Positions 7,696 to 16,585 of a stretch of DNA of 64,000 nt are shown in pieces. The notes under the pieces are model-generated. The model searched no databases. It had not been told where the DNA came from and saw nothing but the letters and a program-made list of their open reading frames with translations. Both the position numbers and the translations under genes were made by a program. How positions within the stretch are numbered: the stretch's first letter is position 1; each line of letters begins with the position of its first letter. Source of the DNA: Pullichristensenella sp002068815 (GTDB lineage: Bacteria > Bacillota > Clostridia > Christensenellales > Aristaeellaceae); contig JAXGXF010000010.1 of NCBI GenBank assembly GCA_040772885.1, forward strand, positions 20,566 to 84,565. The letters are read 5' to 3'.

Positions 7696-9006
7696 ATGGG
7701 AAGCTATGTCCCCTCGACCGAAGAAGAGCGGCTCGAGATGCTCCGCGCGATCGGGCTCGAGCGGATGGACGAGCTGTTCGCGAGCGTCCCGGAGCCGCTT
7801 CGCGTGGAAACCCTGAACCTCGACCGCGGGCTCTCGGAGCTCGAATTGCAGAGGGAGATGCGGTACATCGCCGGCAGGAACCGCGTCTTCCGGTCGATCT
7901 TTCGCGGCGCGGGCGCGTATAACCACTACATACCCGCGGTCGTGAAGTCCGTCGCGGCGAAGGAGCGGTTTCTGACGACGTACACGCCGTATCAGGCGGA
8001 ATTGAGCCAGGGCGTGCTGCAGTCGATCTTCGAGTACCAGACGATGATCGCGGAGCTGACCGGCATGGACGCCTCGAACGCCTCCGTCTACGACGGCGCG
8101 ACCGCGGCGGCCGAGGCCGTCAACATGCTCGTCGACGGCAAGCGCCGCGTCGCGCTCGTGTCCGAGGGCGTGCATCCGATGACCATCGAGACGCTCAAGA
8201 CCTACGCCGACGGGCCCGGCGTCGAAATCCGGCTCGTCCCGCTGAAGGACGGGCGCACCGACCTCGACGCGCTCAAGGGGATGCTCTGCGACAGTTGCGC
8301 GTGCGTGCTCGTGCAGTCGCCGAACTTCTTCGGGCTGATCGAGGACGCCGAGGCCGCCGCGAACATCGCGCACGAAAGGCGCGCGAAGCTGATCTTGAGC
8401 ATGAACCCGACCGCCTGCGCGCTGTACAAATCCCCGGGCGAGCTCGGCGCGGATGTCGCCGTCGGCGAGGGGCAGCCGCTCGGGCTCCCGCTGTCGTTCG
8501 GCGGCGCGTACCTCGGCTTCATGGCGTGCAAGGCGCCGCTTCTTCGAAAACTCCCCGGCCGCATCGTCGGCCGGACGACCGACCGGGACGGAAAGCGCGC
8601 GTTCGTCCTGACGCTGCAGGCGCGCGAGCAGCACATCCGCCGCGAGAAGGCGAGCTCGAACATCTGCTCGAACCAGGCGCTGTGCGCGATGACCGCTGCG
8701 GCGTACATGGCGGCTCTGGGCGCGAGCGGCCTCACGGAGGTCGCGAGCCAGTGCCATGCGAAGGCCGCGTACCTGCGCGAGAAGCTCGCCGAAGTCGGCC
8801 TGAAACCCATCCATGAGGGCGAATTCTTCCACGAGTTCGCGACCGAATGCCCGATCGACCCGGAGAAGCTGCTCTGCGCGCTCGCGGACCGGGGCATCTT
8901 GGGCGGCCTGCCGGTCGAGGGAGGCATCCTCTGGTGCGCGACGGAGATGAACAGCCGCGAGGACATCGACGAGGTCGCGGCGGCTGTCGGGGAGGTGCTT
9001 CAATGA
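7696..9006 (+). CDS. gcvPA: Glycine dehydrogenase (decarboxylating) subunit 1
   Basis: This 436-residue protein corresponds to the N-terminal half of the P protein in organisms with split glycine decarboxylase. It begins GSYVPSTEEER and contains FRGAGAYNHYIP, TPYQAELSQG and NASVYDGATA, all typical of GcvPA. It forms a heterotetramer with GcvPB that decarboxylates glycine using PLP and loads lipoyl-GcvH. The ATG at 7696 follows the gcvH stop by 2 bp; the open frame continues upstream but that part overlaps gcvH. Its stop overlaps the gcvPB start as ATGA. Confidence 0.96.
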   Translation: MGSYVPSTEEERLEMLRAIGLERMDELFASVPEPLRVETLNLDRGLSELELQREMRYIAGRNRVFRSIFRGAGAYNHYIPAVVKSVAAKERFLTTYTPYQAELSQGVLQSIFEYQTMIAELTGMDASNASVYDGATAAAEAVNMLVDGKRRVALVSEGVHPMTIETLKTYADGPGVEIRLVPLKDGRTDLDALKGMLCDSCACVLVQSPNFFGLIEDAEAAANIAHERRAKLILSMNPTACALYKSPGELGADVAVGEGQPLGLPLSFGGAYLGFMACKAPLLRKLPGRIVGRTTDRDGKRAFVLTLQAREQHIRREKASSNICSNQALCAMTAAAYMAALGASGLTEVASQCHAKAAYLREKLAEVGLKPIHEGEFFHEFATECPIDPEKLLCALADRGILGGLPVEGGILWCATEMNSREDIDEVAAAVGEVLQ

Positions 9007-10433
9007 AGCTGCTGTTTGAAAAGAGCGTCCCAGGGCGCGCTCTCTCGATCCTGCCGCCGCTCGACGTGCCGGAGGCGCCGGTTCCGGAAAACCTCCTTCG
9101 CGCGGAGAAACCGCGGCTCCCCGAGATCTCCGAAAACGACCTGAGCCGCCACTATGCCGCGCTGGAAAGGCGCGCGTTCGGCGTCTGCGACGGCTTCTAT
9201 CCGCTGGGCTCCTGCACGATGAAATACAACCCGAAGGTCAACGAGCAAATGGCCGCGCTCGACGGCTTCGCCCGGGCGCATCCGCTGCAGGGGGAACAAT
9301 ACGCGCAGGGCTGCCTCGAGGTGCTGTTCCGCGCCGAGCAGATTCTCAAAGAAGTCACCGGCATGGACGCGGTGACGTTCCAGCCGGCGGCGGGCGCGCA
9401 CGGCGAATTGCTGGGGCTTTTGCTGATCAACGCGTACCACCGCGATCGGGGCGACACAAAGCGCAAAAAGGTGCTCGTCCCGGATTCCGCGCACGGCACG
9501 AACCCGGCGTCCGCGACGATGGCGGGGCTCGAGGTGATCTCGATCCCGTCGACCGCGAGCGGGCGCGTCGATCTCGAGGCGCTGAAAAGGGCGGCGGGGG
9601 AGGACACCGCGGGGCTGATGCTCACGAACCCGAACACGCTCGGCATATTCGACGAGAACATCCAGGAGATCACGAGGATCGTGCACGACGCGGGCGGGCT
9701 CTGCTACTACGACGGCGCGAACCTGAACGCGATTCTGGGCGTCGCGCGGCCCGGCGACATGGGCTTCGACGTCGTGCACCTGAACCTGCACAAGACGTTC
9801 TCGACCCCGCACGGCGGCGGCGGCCCCGGCAGCGGCCCGGTCGGCGTGAAGGCGATTTTGAAGGATTTCCTGCCGCGCGACCAGGTTGCCAAGACCGACG
9901 ACATGTTCCGCTTCTTCGATCCCCCGAAGAGCGTCGGGCGCGTGAAGGCGTTCTACGGCAACTTCTCGGTCGTCGTGCGCGCGCTCTCCTACATGCTGAC
10001 GCTGGGCGCGGAGGGCATGCGCGAGGTCGCCGAGGGCGCGGTGCTGAACGCGAACTACATGCTCAAAAAGCTCGTCCCCGCGTACGAGCCCGCGCAGCCG
10101 GGCCTGTGCATGCACGAATTCGTGCTGACGCTGGAAAAGTTGAAGGCCGAGACCGGCGTGTCCGCGCTCGACGTCGCGAAGGCGATGGTCGACCGCGGCA
10201 TGCACGCGCCGACGATGTATTTCCCGCTGATCGTCCACGAGGCGCTGATGGTCGAGCCGACCGAGACCGAGTCCCGCGAGACGCTCGACGAGGCCGCGGA
10301 GGCGATGCTCGACATCCTCCGGCTCGCGCGCGAGGACCCGCAGAAATTGCACGACGCGCCGGTCACGACGCCCGTCAACCGCCTCGACGAGGTCGGCGCG
10401 GCGAGGAATCCGGTGCTCCGGTATCAATTCTAA
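9003..10433 (+). CDS. gcvPB: Glycine dehydrogenase (decarboxylating) subunit 2
   Basis: This 476-residue protein is the PLP-carrying subunit. The Schiff-base lysine is Lys264 in VHLNLHKTFSTPHGGGGPG. YPLGSCTMKYNPK (66-78) and DSAHGTNPAS (161-170) are further family hallmarks. It ends the gcv operon; no dihydrolipoamide dehydrogenase or lipoate ligase follows, so the L protein must be encoded elsewhere. The ATG overlaps the gcvPA stop. A hairpin terminator comes 8 bp after the stop. Confidence 0.97.
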   Translation: MKLLFEKSVPGRALSILPPLDVPEAPVPENLLRAEKPRLPEISENDLSRHYAALERRAFGVCDGFYPLGSCTMKYNPKVNEQMAALDGFARAHPLQGEQYAQGCLEVLFRAEQILKEVTGMDAVTFQPAAGAHGELLGLLLINAYHRDRGDTKRKKVLVPDSAHGTNPASATMAGLEVISIPSTASGRVDLEALKRAAGEDTAGLMLTNPNTLGIFDENIQEITRIVHDAGGLCYYDGANLNAILGVARPGDMGFDVVHLNLHKTFSTPHGGGGPGSGPVGVKAILKDFLPRDQVAKTDDMFRFFDPPKSVGRVKAFYGNFSVVVRALSYMLTLGAEGMREVAEGAVLNANYMLKKLVPAYEPAQPGLCMHEFVLTLEKLKAETGVSALDVAKAMVDRGMHAPTMYFPLIVHEALMVEPTETESRETLDEAAEAMLDILRLAREDPQKLHDAPVTTPVNRLDEVGAARNPVLRYQF

Positions 10434-10440
10434 AATGCGG

Positions 10441-10474
10441 CGGCGGATGAACTTCATCCGCCGTCGATCTTTTC
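10441..10474 (+). terminator. Terminator of the gcv operon, shared with the end of etfA
   Basis: CGGCGGATGA (10441-10450) pairs with TCATCCGCCG (10454-10463), followed by TCGATCTTTT. The 3' arm contains the etfA stop codon and last codons, so the two convergent operons meet inside one hairpin. Confidence 0.7.
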
Positions 10475-11413
10475 AAGCACTTCCTCAAGAAACCTCCCGC
10501 AGTCCATCCGCATGCCGTAGTCGGCGTGTTGGAAGATCGGCGCGTCCGGGTCGGTGTTGACGGCGACGAGCGTCTCGGCCCCGACGCCGGCCATGTGCTG
10601 TATCGCGCCGGAGATGCCGAGCGCGAGGTAGAGCTTCGGCGAGACGGCCTTGCCGGTCTGCCCGACCTGCCGAAAGTACGGCGCGAGCCCCGCGTCGACG
10701 ACCGGGCGCGACGCCGACAGCGCGCCGTTGAGCCTTTCCGCGAGTTTCTCGGCCAAGGCGATGTTTTTCGCGCCGCCGATCCCCATTCCGACGGACACCA
10801 GCACGTCGAAGTCGCCGATGTTGAGCGACTTCTCGCCCGCGATCCGTTCCAGTATCCGGACCGGCGACGCCTCCGCGCCGGGCGCCTCGCGGACGACGAC
10901 GGCCGGGCGCGCGGGGTCCGGAATCGGCCGGGGGAACACCTTCGGCCGGACGGTCGCCATCTGCGGCCGCGCGTCGGGGCAAGTGATCGTCGCGAGCAGG
11001 TTCCCGCCGAACGCCGGGCGCGTCTGCAAGAGCAGCCCGGTCCCCGGGTCGATGTCGAGCCGCGTGCAGTCCGCCGTCAGCCCGGTTCGCAGCTTCGCCG
11101 CCGCGCGCGGCGCGAAATTGCGCCCGAACGCGGTCGCGCCGATCAGCACGATCTCCGGCGCGTATTTTCGGATCAGCCGGGCGAGCTCTGCCGCGTGGCG
11201 CAGCTCCTCCGGCGGGTCGAGTTCGCCGCCCTCGACGAGCAGCACCCTATCCGCGCCGGACGCCGCGAGCTCCTCGGCGTATTTTTCCACGTCATTTCCG
11301 ATCAGCACCGCGGTCGCATCGCCGCCGAGCCGCTTCGCCTCGCCGATCAATTCGTGGCTGACGCCGCGCACGCCCGCGAGCGACCATTCGCAGAACACCC
11401 AGATGCCGCCCAT
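10454..11413 (-). CDS. etfA: Electron transfer flavoprotein subunit alpha
   Basis: This 319-residue protein has the N-terminal Rossmann-like ETF domain and the C-terminal FAD-binding domain with the diagnostic run RQVGQTGKAVSPKLYLALG and GISGAIQHMAGV. ETF passes electrons from flavin dehydrogenases to quinones or, in anaerobes, takes part in flavin-based bifurcation. The start at 11413 overlaps the etfB stop (TGATG). No N-terminal ferredoxin-like Cys motif is present, unlike the LctC-type alpha subunit of Acetobacterium. It is the last gene of the dehydrogenase-etfB-etfA operon. Confidence 0.95.
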   Translation of the reverse strand: MGGIWVFCEWSLAGVRGVSHELIGEAKRLGGDATAVLIGNDVEKYAEELAASGADRVLLVEGGELDPPEELRHAAELARLIRKYAPEIVLIGATAFGRNFAPRAAAKLRTGLTADCTRLDIDPGTGLLLQTRPAFGGNLLATITCPDARPQMATVRPKVFPRPIPDPARPAVVVREAPGAEASPVRILERIAGEKSLNIGDFDVLVSVGMGIGGAKNIALAEKLAERLNGALSASRPVVDAGLAPYFRQVGQTGKAVSPKLYLALGISGAIQHMAGVGAETLVAVNTDPDAPIFQHADYGMRMDCGRFLEEVLEKIDGG

Positions 11414-12183
11414 CACGCGCGCCCTCCGCCCTTCAGCACTTCGAGCAATTCGTCCGCGCCGGACAGGAACCGGCAGGCCGCGCGCGGCTCGGGGCGTGCG
11501 GTTTTCACGACGCGCGTCCTCGAGCCGCGAAGCCCGATCTCCCCCGGGTCGGCGCCGATGTCTGAGGCGCTCCACACGTCCACCCCGGCGCGCCTCCCCC
11601 TAAGCACGCCCGCGACGGACGGCAGCTTCGGCACGTTGATCTCCTTGACGACCGTCAGAAGCGCCGGCAGCGGCAGCCGCGCGCGCAGGTAGCCGTCGTC
11701 GGCCATGCGCGCGACCTCGATGAATTCCGGGCCGGCCGCGCCGATCTTCGAGACGTCGGTCGCGTGCGGAATTCCGAGCAGCTCGGCAAGCATCGGCCCG
11801 ACCTGCGCGGTGTCGCCGTCGGTCGCCATCCTGCCGCAGAGGATCAAATCCACATTGCCGATTTTTTGAATGCCCAAGGCCAGCGCCCGCGCGGTCGCGA
11901 GCGTGTCCGCGCCGGCGAACGCGCGGTCGGTCAAGAGGATCGCCCGGTCGACGCCGACCGCGACAATGCGCCGGAGCGTCTCGACCGCGGACGGCACGCC
12001 CATGCTGACCGCCGCGATCTGCCCGCCGAATTTCGCCTTCAGCCGCACGGCCTCCTCGACCGCGTACGCGTCGAACGGGTTCAGGATCGACGAGACGCCC
12101 TCGCGGATGACGGTGCCGGTCACCGGATCGAGCCGCTGCTCGTTCGCGGACGGCACCTGCTTTACGCAGACGCAGATGTTCAT
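11413..12183 (-). CDS. etfB: Electron transfer flavoprotein subunit beta
   Basis: This 256-residue protein begins MNICVCVKQVP, typical of EtfB, and carries the CGRMATDGDTAQVGPMLAE segment that binds the second flavin or AMP. It partners EtfA. The ATG overlaps the stop of the upstream dehydrogenase by ATGA and its own stop overlaps the etfA start, so translation is tightly coupled. The context indicates that the electrons come from the FAD-dependent 2-hydroxyacid dehydrogenase encoded first. Confidence 0.95.
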   Translation of the reverse strand: MNICVCVKQVPSANEQRLDPVTGTVIREGVSSILNPFDAYAVEEAVRLKAKFGGQIAAVSMGVPSAVETLRRIVAVGVDRAILLTDRAFAGADTLATARALALGIQKIGNVDLILCGRMATDGDTAQVGPMLAELLGIPHATDVSKIGAAGPEFIEVARMADDGYLRARLPLPALLTVVKEINVPKLPSVAGVLRGRRAGVDVWSASDIGADPGEIGLRGSRTRVVKTARPEPRAACRFLSGADELLEVLKGGGRA

Positions 12184-13745
12184 CGGTCCACCTCCGTCAG
12201 CACGTTTCCGGGCCCGAGTATCCCCTCCGGGTCGAGCGCGCGCTTGAAGTCGAGCAGCGTTCGCATCCTCTCCTCGCCGTAGAGGATCAGGAGCAGCGGT
12301 TTCTTGATCTTGCCCGCGCCGTGCTCGGCGGTGATCGTGCCGCCCATCTCCCGAACCGCGCGCGCCCACTTCTCAAACAGCGCATGCCCGCGCTCGTACT
12401 CGTCGAGGTTGCGCGCGAGCACGTTCGGGTGCACGTGGTTTTCGCCGATGTGCCCGAAGATCAAGGACATCAGCCCGCTTTCCGCCAGATCGCGCTCGTA
12501 GAGCCAAAACAGCTCCTCGAAGCGCGCGTCCGGCACGGCCATGTCGGTCGACAGGATCGTGATCGCGGGCTCGTTTTTCTTGTTGCGCTCGACGTGTATG
12601 TCGATCGTCTCCGGCACCGAGTGGCGAAACAGCAGCAGCTTCTCGAGCTCGAGCCCGTCGCGCGCGACCCAGGTGTTCTCCGGGTCGCCGCCCGCTTCCG
12701 CGAGCGCGCCGGAGAGCTGTTCGAGCGCAGGATAGAGTTCCTCCTCGCCTCCCAAGTTGAACTCGACGTACGCCGCCGAGCAGTAGTCCTCGGGGAGCTC
12801 CTGCAGCTGCCGAAACGCCGGGGTCTCGAGCTTCTGCGCCTCGACAAGCGCGAGCGCGTCGCGGTTGAAGAACTCGATCGACGCGGGCTTCGGCGAAAAA
12901 CGCTTCATCGCGGCGACGTACGAAAGCGCGCACTCGTCCGACGGGAAGAACGCCGTCACGCCGGCGAGCAGCTTCGGCGCGGGCATCAGGATCAGCTCCA
13001 GTTCGCTGACGATGCCGAGCGTGCCCTGGCTGCCGATGAACAGGTCGACGAGGTCCATATCCGGCCGGAGGAAGTAGCCCGCGTCCTTGATATCGGGCGT
13101 GTCGAAGTCCGGCAGTTTCCCGGAAAGAGACGTGCCGTCGGCGCAGGGGATCGAGAATTCGCGCCCCGCCGCGCGGTCGCGCCCCCGCTCGAGCGCCGCG
13201 ACCCTGCCGTCGGCGAGCACGACGCGCAGCGCGTGCACATGCCTTCTGGTCGCCCCGTACAGAAACGACCGCGCGCCGCAGGCGTTACAGCTCGCCATGC
13301 CGCCGATGCTCGCGGTCGGCTCGGTGGGGTCGGGGGAGAAGAACAGCTCGCCCGCGCGGACGCTCGCGAACGTGTCGAGCGACTCCCTGCTCCAGCCGGA
13401 CACGTCGACCATCTTGTCGGAGAGCGCCTTCCGGACCGCGAGCAGCGGAACCCCCGGCTGCGCGCGAAGCAGGTACCGCCCGTCCGCACCCCTGCGGATG
13501 CCGAGTATGCGGTTCATCCGGGACAGGTTCAGGATCAGCCCGCCCTCCGGGCTCGCGCCGCCGGCGAGGCCGGTCCGGGCGCCCTGCGCGGTCAGCGGGA
13601 CATTGTTTGCATCGCAGAATTTGACGGCCTCGACGATCTCCTCCTCGCATCGGGGCATCGCGACGAAGTCGGCGCGCCCCATCGTGCGGGACTCGTCGAA
13701 CAGCAGGCTCTGAAACCGGTCGTCGTAGGGTTGAACGATTGACAT
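12180..13745 (-). CDS. FAD-linked 2-hydroxyacid dehydrogenase (GlcD/LctD type)
   Basis: This 521-residue protein has an N-terminal PCMH FAD-binding domain with ARTGLAGGASPEGG and DPTEPTASIGGMASCNACG. The C-terminal FAD oxidase domain has GHIGENHVHPN and EHGAGKIKKP, the His-rich metal and substrate site of GlcD, Dld2 and LctD enzymes. Coupling to EtfBA makes an electron-bifurcating or ETF-linked lactate (or other 2-hydroxyacid) dehydrogenase likely. The ATG at 13745 has CCGGAGG 8 nt upstream and lies 31 bp from a TATAAT on the minus strand (13777-13782). The substrate could be lactate, glycolate or 2-hydroxyglutarate. Confidence 0.88.
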   Translation of the reverse strand: MSIVQPYDDRFQSLLFDESRTMGRADFVAMPRCEEEIVEAVKFCDANNVPLTAQGARTGLAGGASPEGGLILNLSRMNRILGIRRGADGRYLLRAQPGVPLLAVRKALSDKMVDVSGWSRESLDTFASVRAGELFFSPDPTEPTASIGGMASCNACGARSFLYGATRRHVHALRVVLADGRVAALERGRDRAAGREFSIPCADGTSLSGKLPDFDTPDIKDAGYFLRPDMDLVDLFIGSQGTLGIVSELELILMPAPKLLAGVTAFFPSDECALSYVAAMKRFSPKPASIEFFNRDALALVEAQKLETPAFRQLQELPEDYCSAAYVEFNLGGEEELYPALEQLSGALAEAGGDPENTWVARDGLELEKLLLFRHSVPETIDIHVERNKKNEPAITILSTDMAVPDARFEELFWLYERDLAESGLMSLIFGHIGENHVHPNVLARNLDEYERGHALFEKWARAVREMGGTITAEHGAGKIKKPLLLILYGEERMRTLLDFKRALDPEGILGPGNVLTEVDR

Positions 13746-13803
13746 GCGCGCCTCCGGGGAGTATACTTCTTGCATTATTATACATCGGATGGGATGGATT
13801 GCA

Positions 13804-15030
13804 GTGAACACGCGGGAATTTTCCGAACTCGAGCGGCGGTACGCGGCCTTTCGCGCGCGGGGGCTGTCGCTCGACCTTTCGCGCGGCAAGCCGGAGAAAA
13901 AGCAGCTCGACCTGTCGCTTCCGATGCTCGACCCGAACCTCCTCGGCGATTTCCGCTGCGAGGACGGCATGGACGCGCGCAACTACGGCGACCCGACCGG
14001 CATCCCGGAGGCGAAGCGGCTGTTCGGCCAACTGCTCGGCATGCCTCCGGAGCAAGTGATCGTCGGCGGCAACTCGAGCATCCATTTGATCTACGACGCG
14101 CTGACCCGCGCGATCCTCCACGGCCCGCTGCCGGGCGACCGGCCGTGGAAGGACCTCCCGGCCGTCAAATTCCTCTGCCCCGCGCCGGGGTACGACTGGC
14201 ACTTCCACATGCTTCATATGCTCGGCGTCGAGTGCGTGCCTGTCCGGATGCTCGAGTCCGGCCCGGACATGGACGCGGTCGAAAAACTCGCGTTGGACCC
14301 TTTGGTCAAGGGCATCGTCTGCGTGCCGATGTACTCGAACCCGACCGGCGCGACCTTCTCCGACGACGTCGTCGAACGGCTCGCGGGGATGGAGACCGCG
14401 GCGGGCGACTTCCGCATACTCTGGGACAACGCCTACTGCGTGCACCACCTGTACCCGGACGGCCGCGACCGCCTGAAAAACCTGTACGAAGCGTGCAGGG
14501 CCGCGGGCACCGAGGACCGCGCGCTGCTGTTCACCTCGACCTCGAAGATCACGTTCGCCGGCGGCGGCGTCGGCGCGATGGCCGCGAGCCCGAAGAACAT
14601 CGAGCGGCAGGCGGCGCTTCTGCGCTACCAGATGGTCTGCTACGACAAGGTCAACCAGCTTCGCCACGCGCGGTTTTTCCCGGACCTCGAGGCGGTCGCG
14701 AGGCACATGGACGGGCACGCGGCGATCCTACGGCCGAAGTTTGAGCTCGTAAAGCGCGCGCTCGAAACCGAACTCGGGGGCGTCGGGAGCTTCCGGGCGC
14801 CGAGGGGCGGGTATTTCCTGTGCTACCGCGCGCCGGGCGGCACCGCGAAGCGCATCGTCGAGCTCTGCCTGGACGCGGGCGTGCGTCTGACGCCGGCCGG
14901 CGCGCCGTTCCCCTATGGGCTCGACCCGGAGGACAGCGTGATCCGCATCGCGCCGAGCTTCCCGCCCATCGGCGAGCTCGAACAGGTCATGGAGCTGTTC
15001 CCGGTCGCGGTGAAGCTCAGCCTCCGTTGA
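13804..15030 (+). CDS. PLP-dependent aminotransferase, fold type I (aspartate-aminotransferase-like)
   Basis: This protein of about 408 residues shows NYGDPTGIPEAK, the SNPTG loop with Asn179, LWDNAY with Asp208, and the PLP-binding Lys248 in STSKITFAGGG. It resembles the family often annotated as aminotransferase class I/II or alanine-glyoxylate-type (PF12897), which differs in its long N-terminal region from classical AspC. The GTG at 13804 is preferred because GGATGG lies upstream; an ATG at 13789 is an alternative. It is divergent from the hydroxyacid dehydrogenase operon and overlaps the convergent ABC ATPase end by 14 bp. The amino-donor specificity is unknown. Confidence 0.85.
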   Translation: MNTREFSELERRYAAFRARGLSLDLSRGKPEKKQLDLSLPMLDPNLLGDFRCEDGMDARNYGDPTGIPEAKRLFGQLLGMPPEQVIVGGNSSIHLIYDALTRAILHGPLPGDRPWKDLPAVKFLCPAPGYDWHFHMLHMLGVECVPVRMLESGPDMDAVEKLALDPLVKGIVCVPMYSNPTGATFSDDVVERLAGMETAAGDFRILWDNAYCVHHLYPDGRDRLKNLYEACRAAGTEDRALLFTSTSKITFAGGGVGAMAASPKNIERQAALLRYQMVCYDKVNQLRHARFFPDLEAVARHMDGHAAILRPKFELVKRALETELGGVGSFRAPRGGYFLCYRAPGGTAKRIVELCLDAGVRLTPAGAPFPYGLDPEDSVIRIAPSFPPIGELEQVMELFPVAVKLSLR

Positions 15031-15802
15031 AGTAACGCTCGAGGAACTTCTGCGTGCGCTCCTCGGTCGGGTGGCCGATCACGTCCTCGGCCTTCCCGTA
15101 CTCGACGACGACGCCGTTGTCGAGGAACAGCGCGCTGTCGGCGACCTGCCTGGCGAACTGCATCTCGTGGGTGACGATGACCATCGTCGTGTTGCGGCTC
15201 GCGAGCGCGCGGATGACGTTCAGGACCTCGCCGGTCAATTCCGGGTCGAGCGCCGAGGTCGGCTCGTCGAAGCAGAGTATGTCCGGCTTCAAGGCGAGCG
15301 CGCGCGCGATCGCGACGCGCTGCTGCTGGCCGCCGGAGAGCTGGTGCGGGTAGACGTCCGCCTTCGCGGTCAGCCCGACGCTCTCCAGGATCGCCAGCCC
15401 GTCCTCGCGGATCTGCTCAAGGATCGCCCGGCGGTTCGACGCGTAGTCGGGCCGCTTCTTCGCCGCGAGCTCGACCGCGAGCACTACGTTCGCGAGCGCC
15501 GTGTACTGCGGAAACAGGTTGAACGACTGGAACACGAGCCCGAAGTGCTTGCTCTTCCTGCGGCGCTCGCGGTTTATGTTGCGGCCCTCTTGGGCGTCGA
15601 ACAGCACGCTTCCGTTCACAAGTATCCTGCCCGCGTCCGGCGCCTCGAGCCCGTTCAGGCAGCGCAAAAGCGTCGTCTTGCCGCTGCCGGAGGAGCCGAT
15701 GATCGCCAGCGACTCGCCCTTTTCGATCGAAAAGCCGACGTCGCGGATGACCTCGAGATCGTCGAAGTGCTTCGAGAGCCCCTTTACCTCAAGAACTGCC
15801 AT
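15017..15802 (-). CDS. Polar amino-acid ABC transporter ATP-binding protein (GlnQ/HisP type)
   Basis: This 261-residue ATPase has Walker A GSSGSGKTT (36-44), a Q loop in VFQSFNLFPQ, the signature LSGGQQQRVAIARAL and Walker B ILCFDEPTSALDP. It energises import by the permease encoded upstream. ATG at 15802 has AGGAG 8 nt upstream; a TTG two codons earlier is less likely. It is the last gene of the binding-protein, permease, ATPase operon. Typical substrates of the family are glutamine, cystine, arginine or other polar amino acids; the specificity is not visible. Confidence 0.94.
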   Translation of the reverse strand: MAVLEVKGLSKHFDDLEVIRDVGFSIEKGESLAIIGSSGSGKTTLLRCLNGLEAPDAGRILVNGSVLFDAQEGRNINRERRRKSKHFGLVFQSFNLFPQYTALANVVLAVELAAKKRPDYASNRRAILEQIREDGLAILESVGLTAKADVYPHQLSGGQQQRVAIARALALKPDILCFDEPTSALDPELTGEVLNVIRALASRNTTMVIVTHEMQFARQVADSALFLDNGVVVEYGKAEDVIGHPTEERTQKFLERYFNGG

Positions 15803-15813
15803 GCTCAAGTCTC

Positions 15814-16497
15814 CTATGCCTTAAAATAGTCCATCTTGCGCTCGAGATAGCCGAACAGCAGCGTCAGGAGCCCGCTGAACAGCAGGAAGAACACGCCCGT
15901 CGCAAACAGCGGCCAGATGAGGCCCTGCTTTGTGAACCGGTCCGCGCTCATGATGATCTCGGTGACGCCGATGATGCGCGAGAGCGAGGTGTCCTTGACG
16001 AGCGTGATGACCTCGTTGCTCATCGCGGGCGTGACGCGCTTGATGACCTGCAAAAGCACGACCTTGAAGAACACCTGCGGCTTCGTCATGCCGAGCACCT
16101 GCCCGGCCTCGTACTGGCCGCGCGATATGCTCTCGAGCCCGCCGCGGTAGATTTCGGAGAAGTACGCGGCGTAGTTGATCACGAACGCGACCAGCGCCGC
16201 GGCCATGCGCGAGCTCGGCTGGAACCAGAACGGCAAAAGCCACGGGATGCGCGCCGCGATCCACGGGCGGAGCAGTCCCGGCGCGTACATCACGATGATC
16301 AGCTGCAGCATCAGGGGCGTTCCGCGGATGACCCACACGAATACGCGCGTGATCCAGCGGATCGGCCAGATTTTCGTCATCGAGCCGAACATGATCACGA
16401 GCCCCAGCGGGAGCGACAGGGCGAGCGTGATGACGAATATTCGTATGTTCAGCAGAAATCCCTCGAGCAGAGATTGGAGCGCAACGCCCATGTTCAT
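15814..16497 (-). CDS. Polar amino-acid ABC transporter permease
   Basis: This 227-residue permease has about five membrane helices and the EAA-like loop EAGQVLGMTKPQVFFKVVLLQ typical of the HisM/GlnP class. It forms the channel with the ATPase encoded 11 bp downstream. The start is ATG at 16497 with GGAGAGGG upstream. A stem-loop lies between the binding protein gene and this gene. Confidence 0.94.
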   Translation of the reverse strand: MNMGVALQSLLEGFLLNIRIFVITLALSLPLGLVIMFGSMTKIWPIRWITRVFVWVIRGTPLMLQLIIVMYAPGLLRPWIAARIPWLLPFWFQPSSRMAAALVAFVINYAAYFSEIYRGGLESISRGQYEAGQVLGMTKPQVFFKVVLLQVIKRVTPAMSNEVITLVKDTSLSRIIGVTEIIMSADRFTKQGLIWPLFATGVFFLLFSGLLTLLFGYLERKMDYFKA

Positions 16498-16539
16498 GTA
16501 ACAAACCCTCTCCTTGCCGGCGCGTTTTTTTGACAGCCC

Positions 16540-16567
16540 GAGCAGCCCCCCGCGAGGAGGGCTGCTC
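16540..16567 (-). promoter_or_regulatory. Intercistronic hairpin between binding protein and permease genes
   Basis: GAGCAGCCC (16540-16548) pairs with GGGCTGCTC (16559-16567). No T-run follows in the direction of transcription. Such stems usually stabilise or partially terminate the upstream binding-protein message. Confidence 0.55.
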
Positions 16568-16585
16568 CGCGTTTACGGACGGGCG

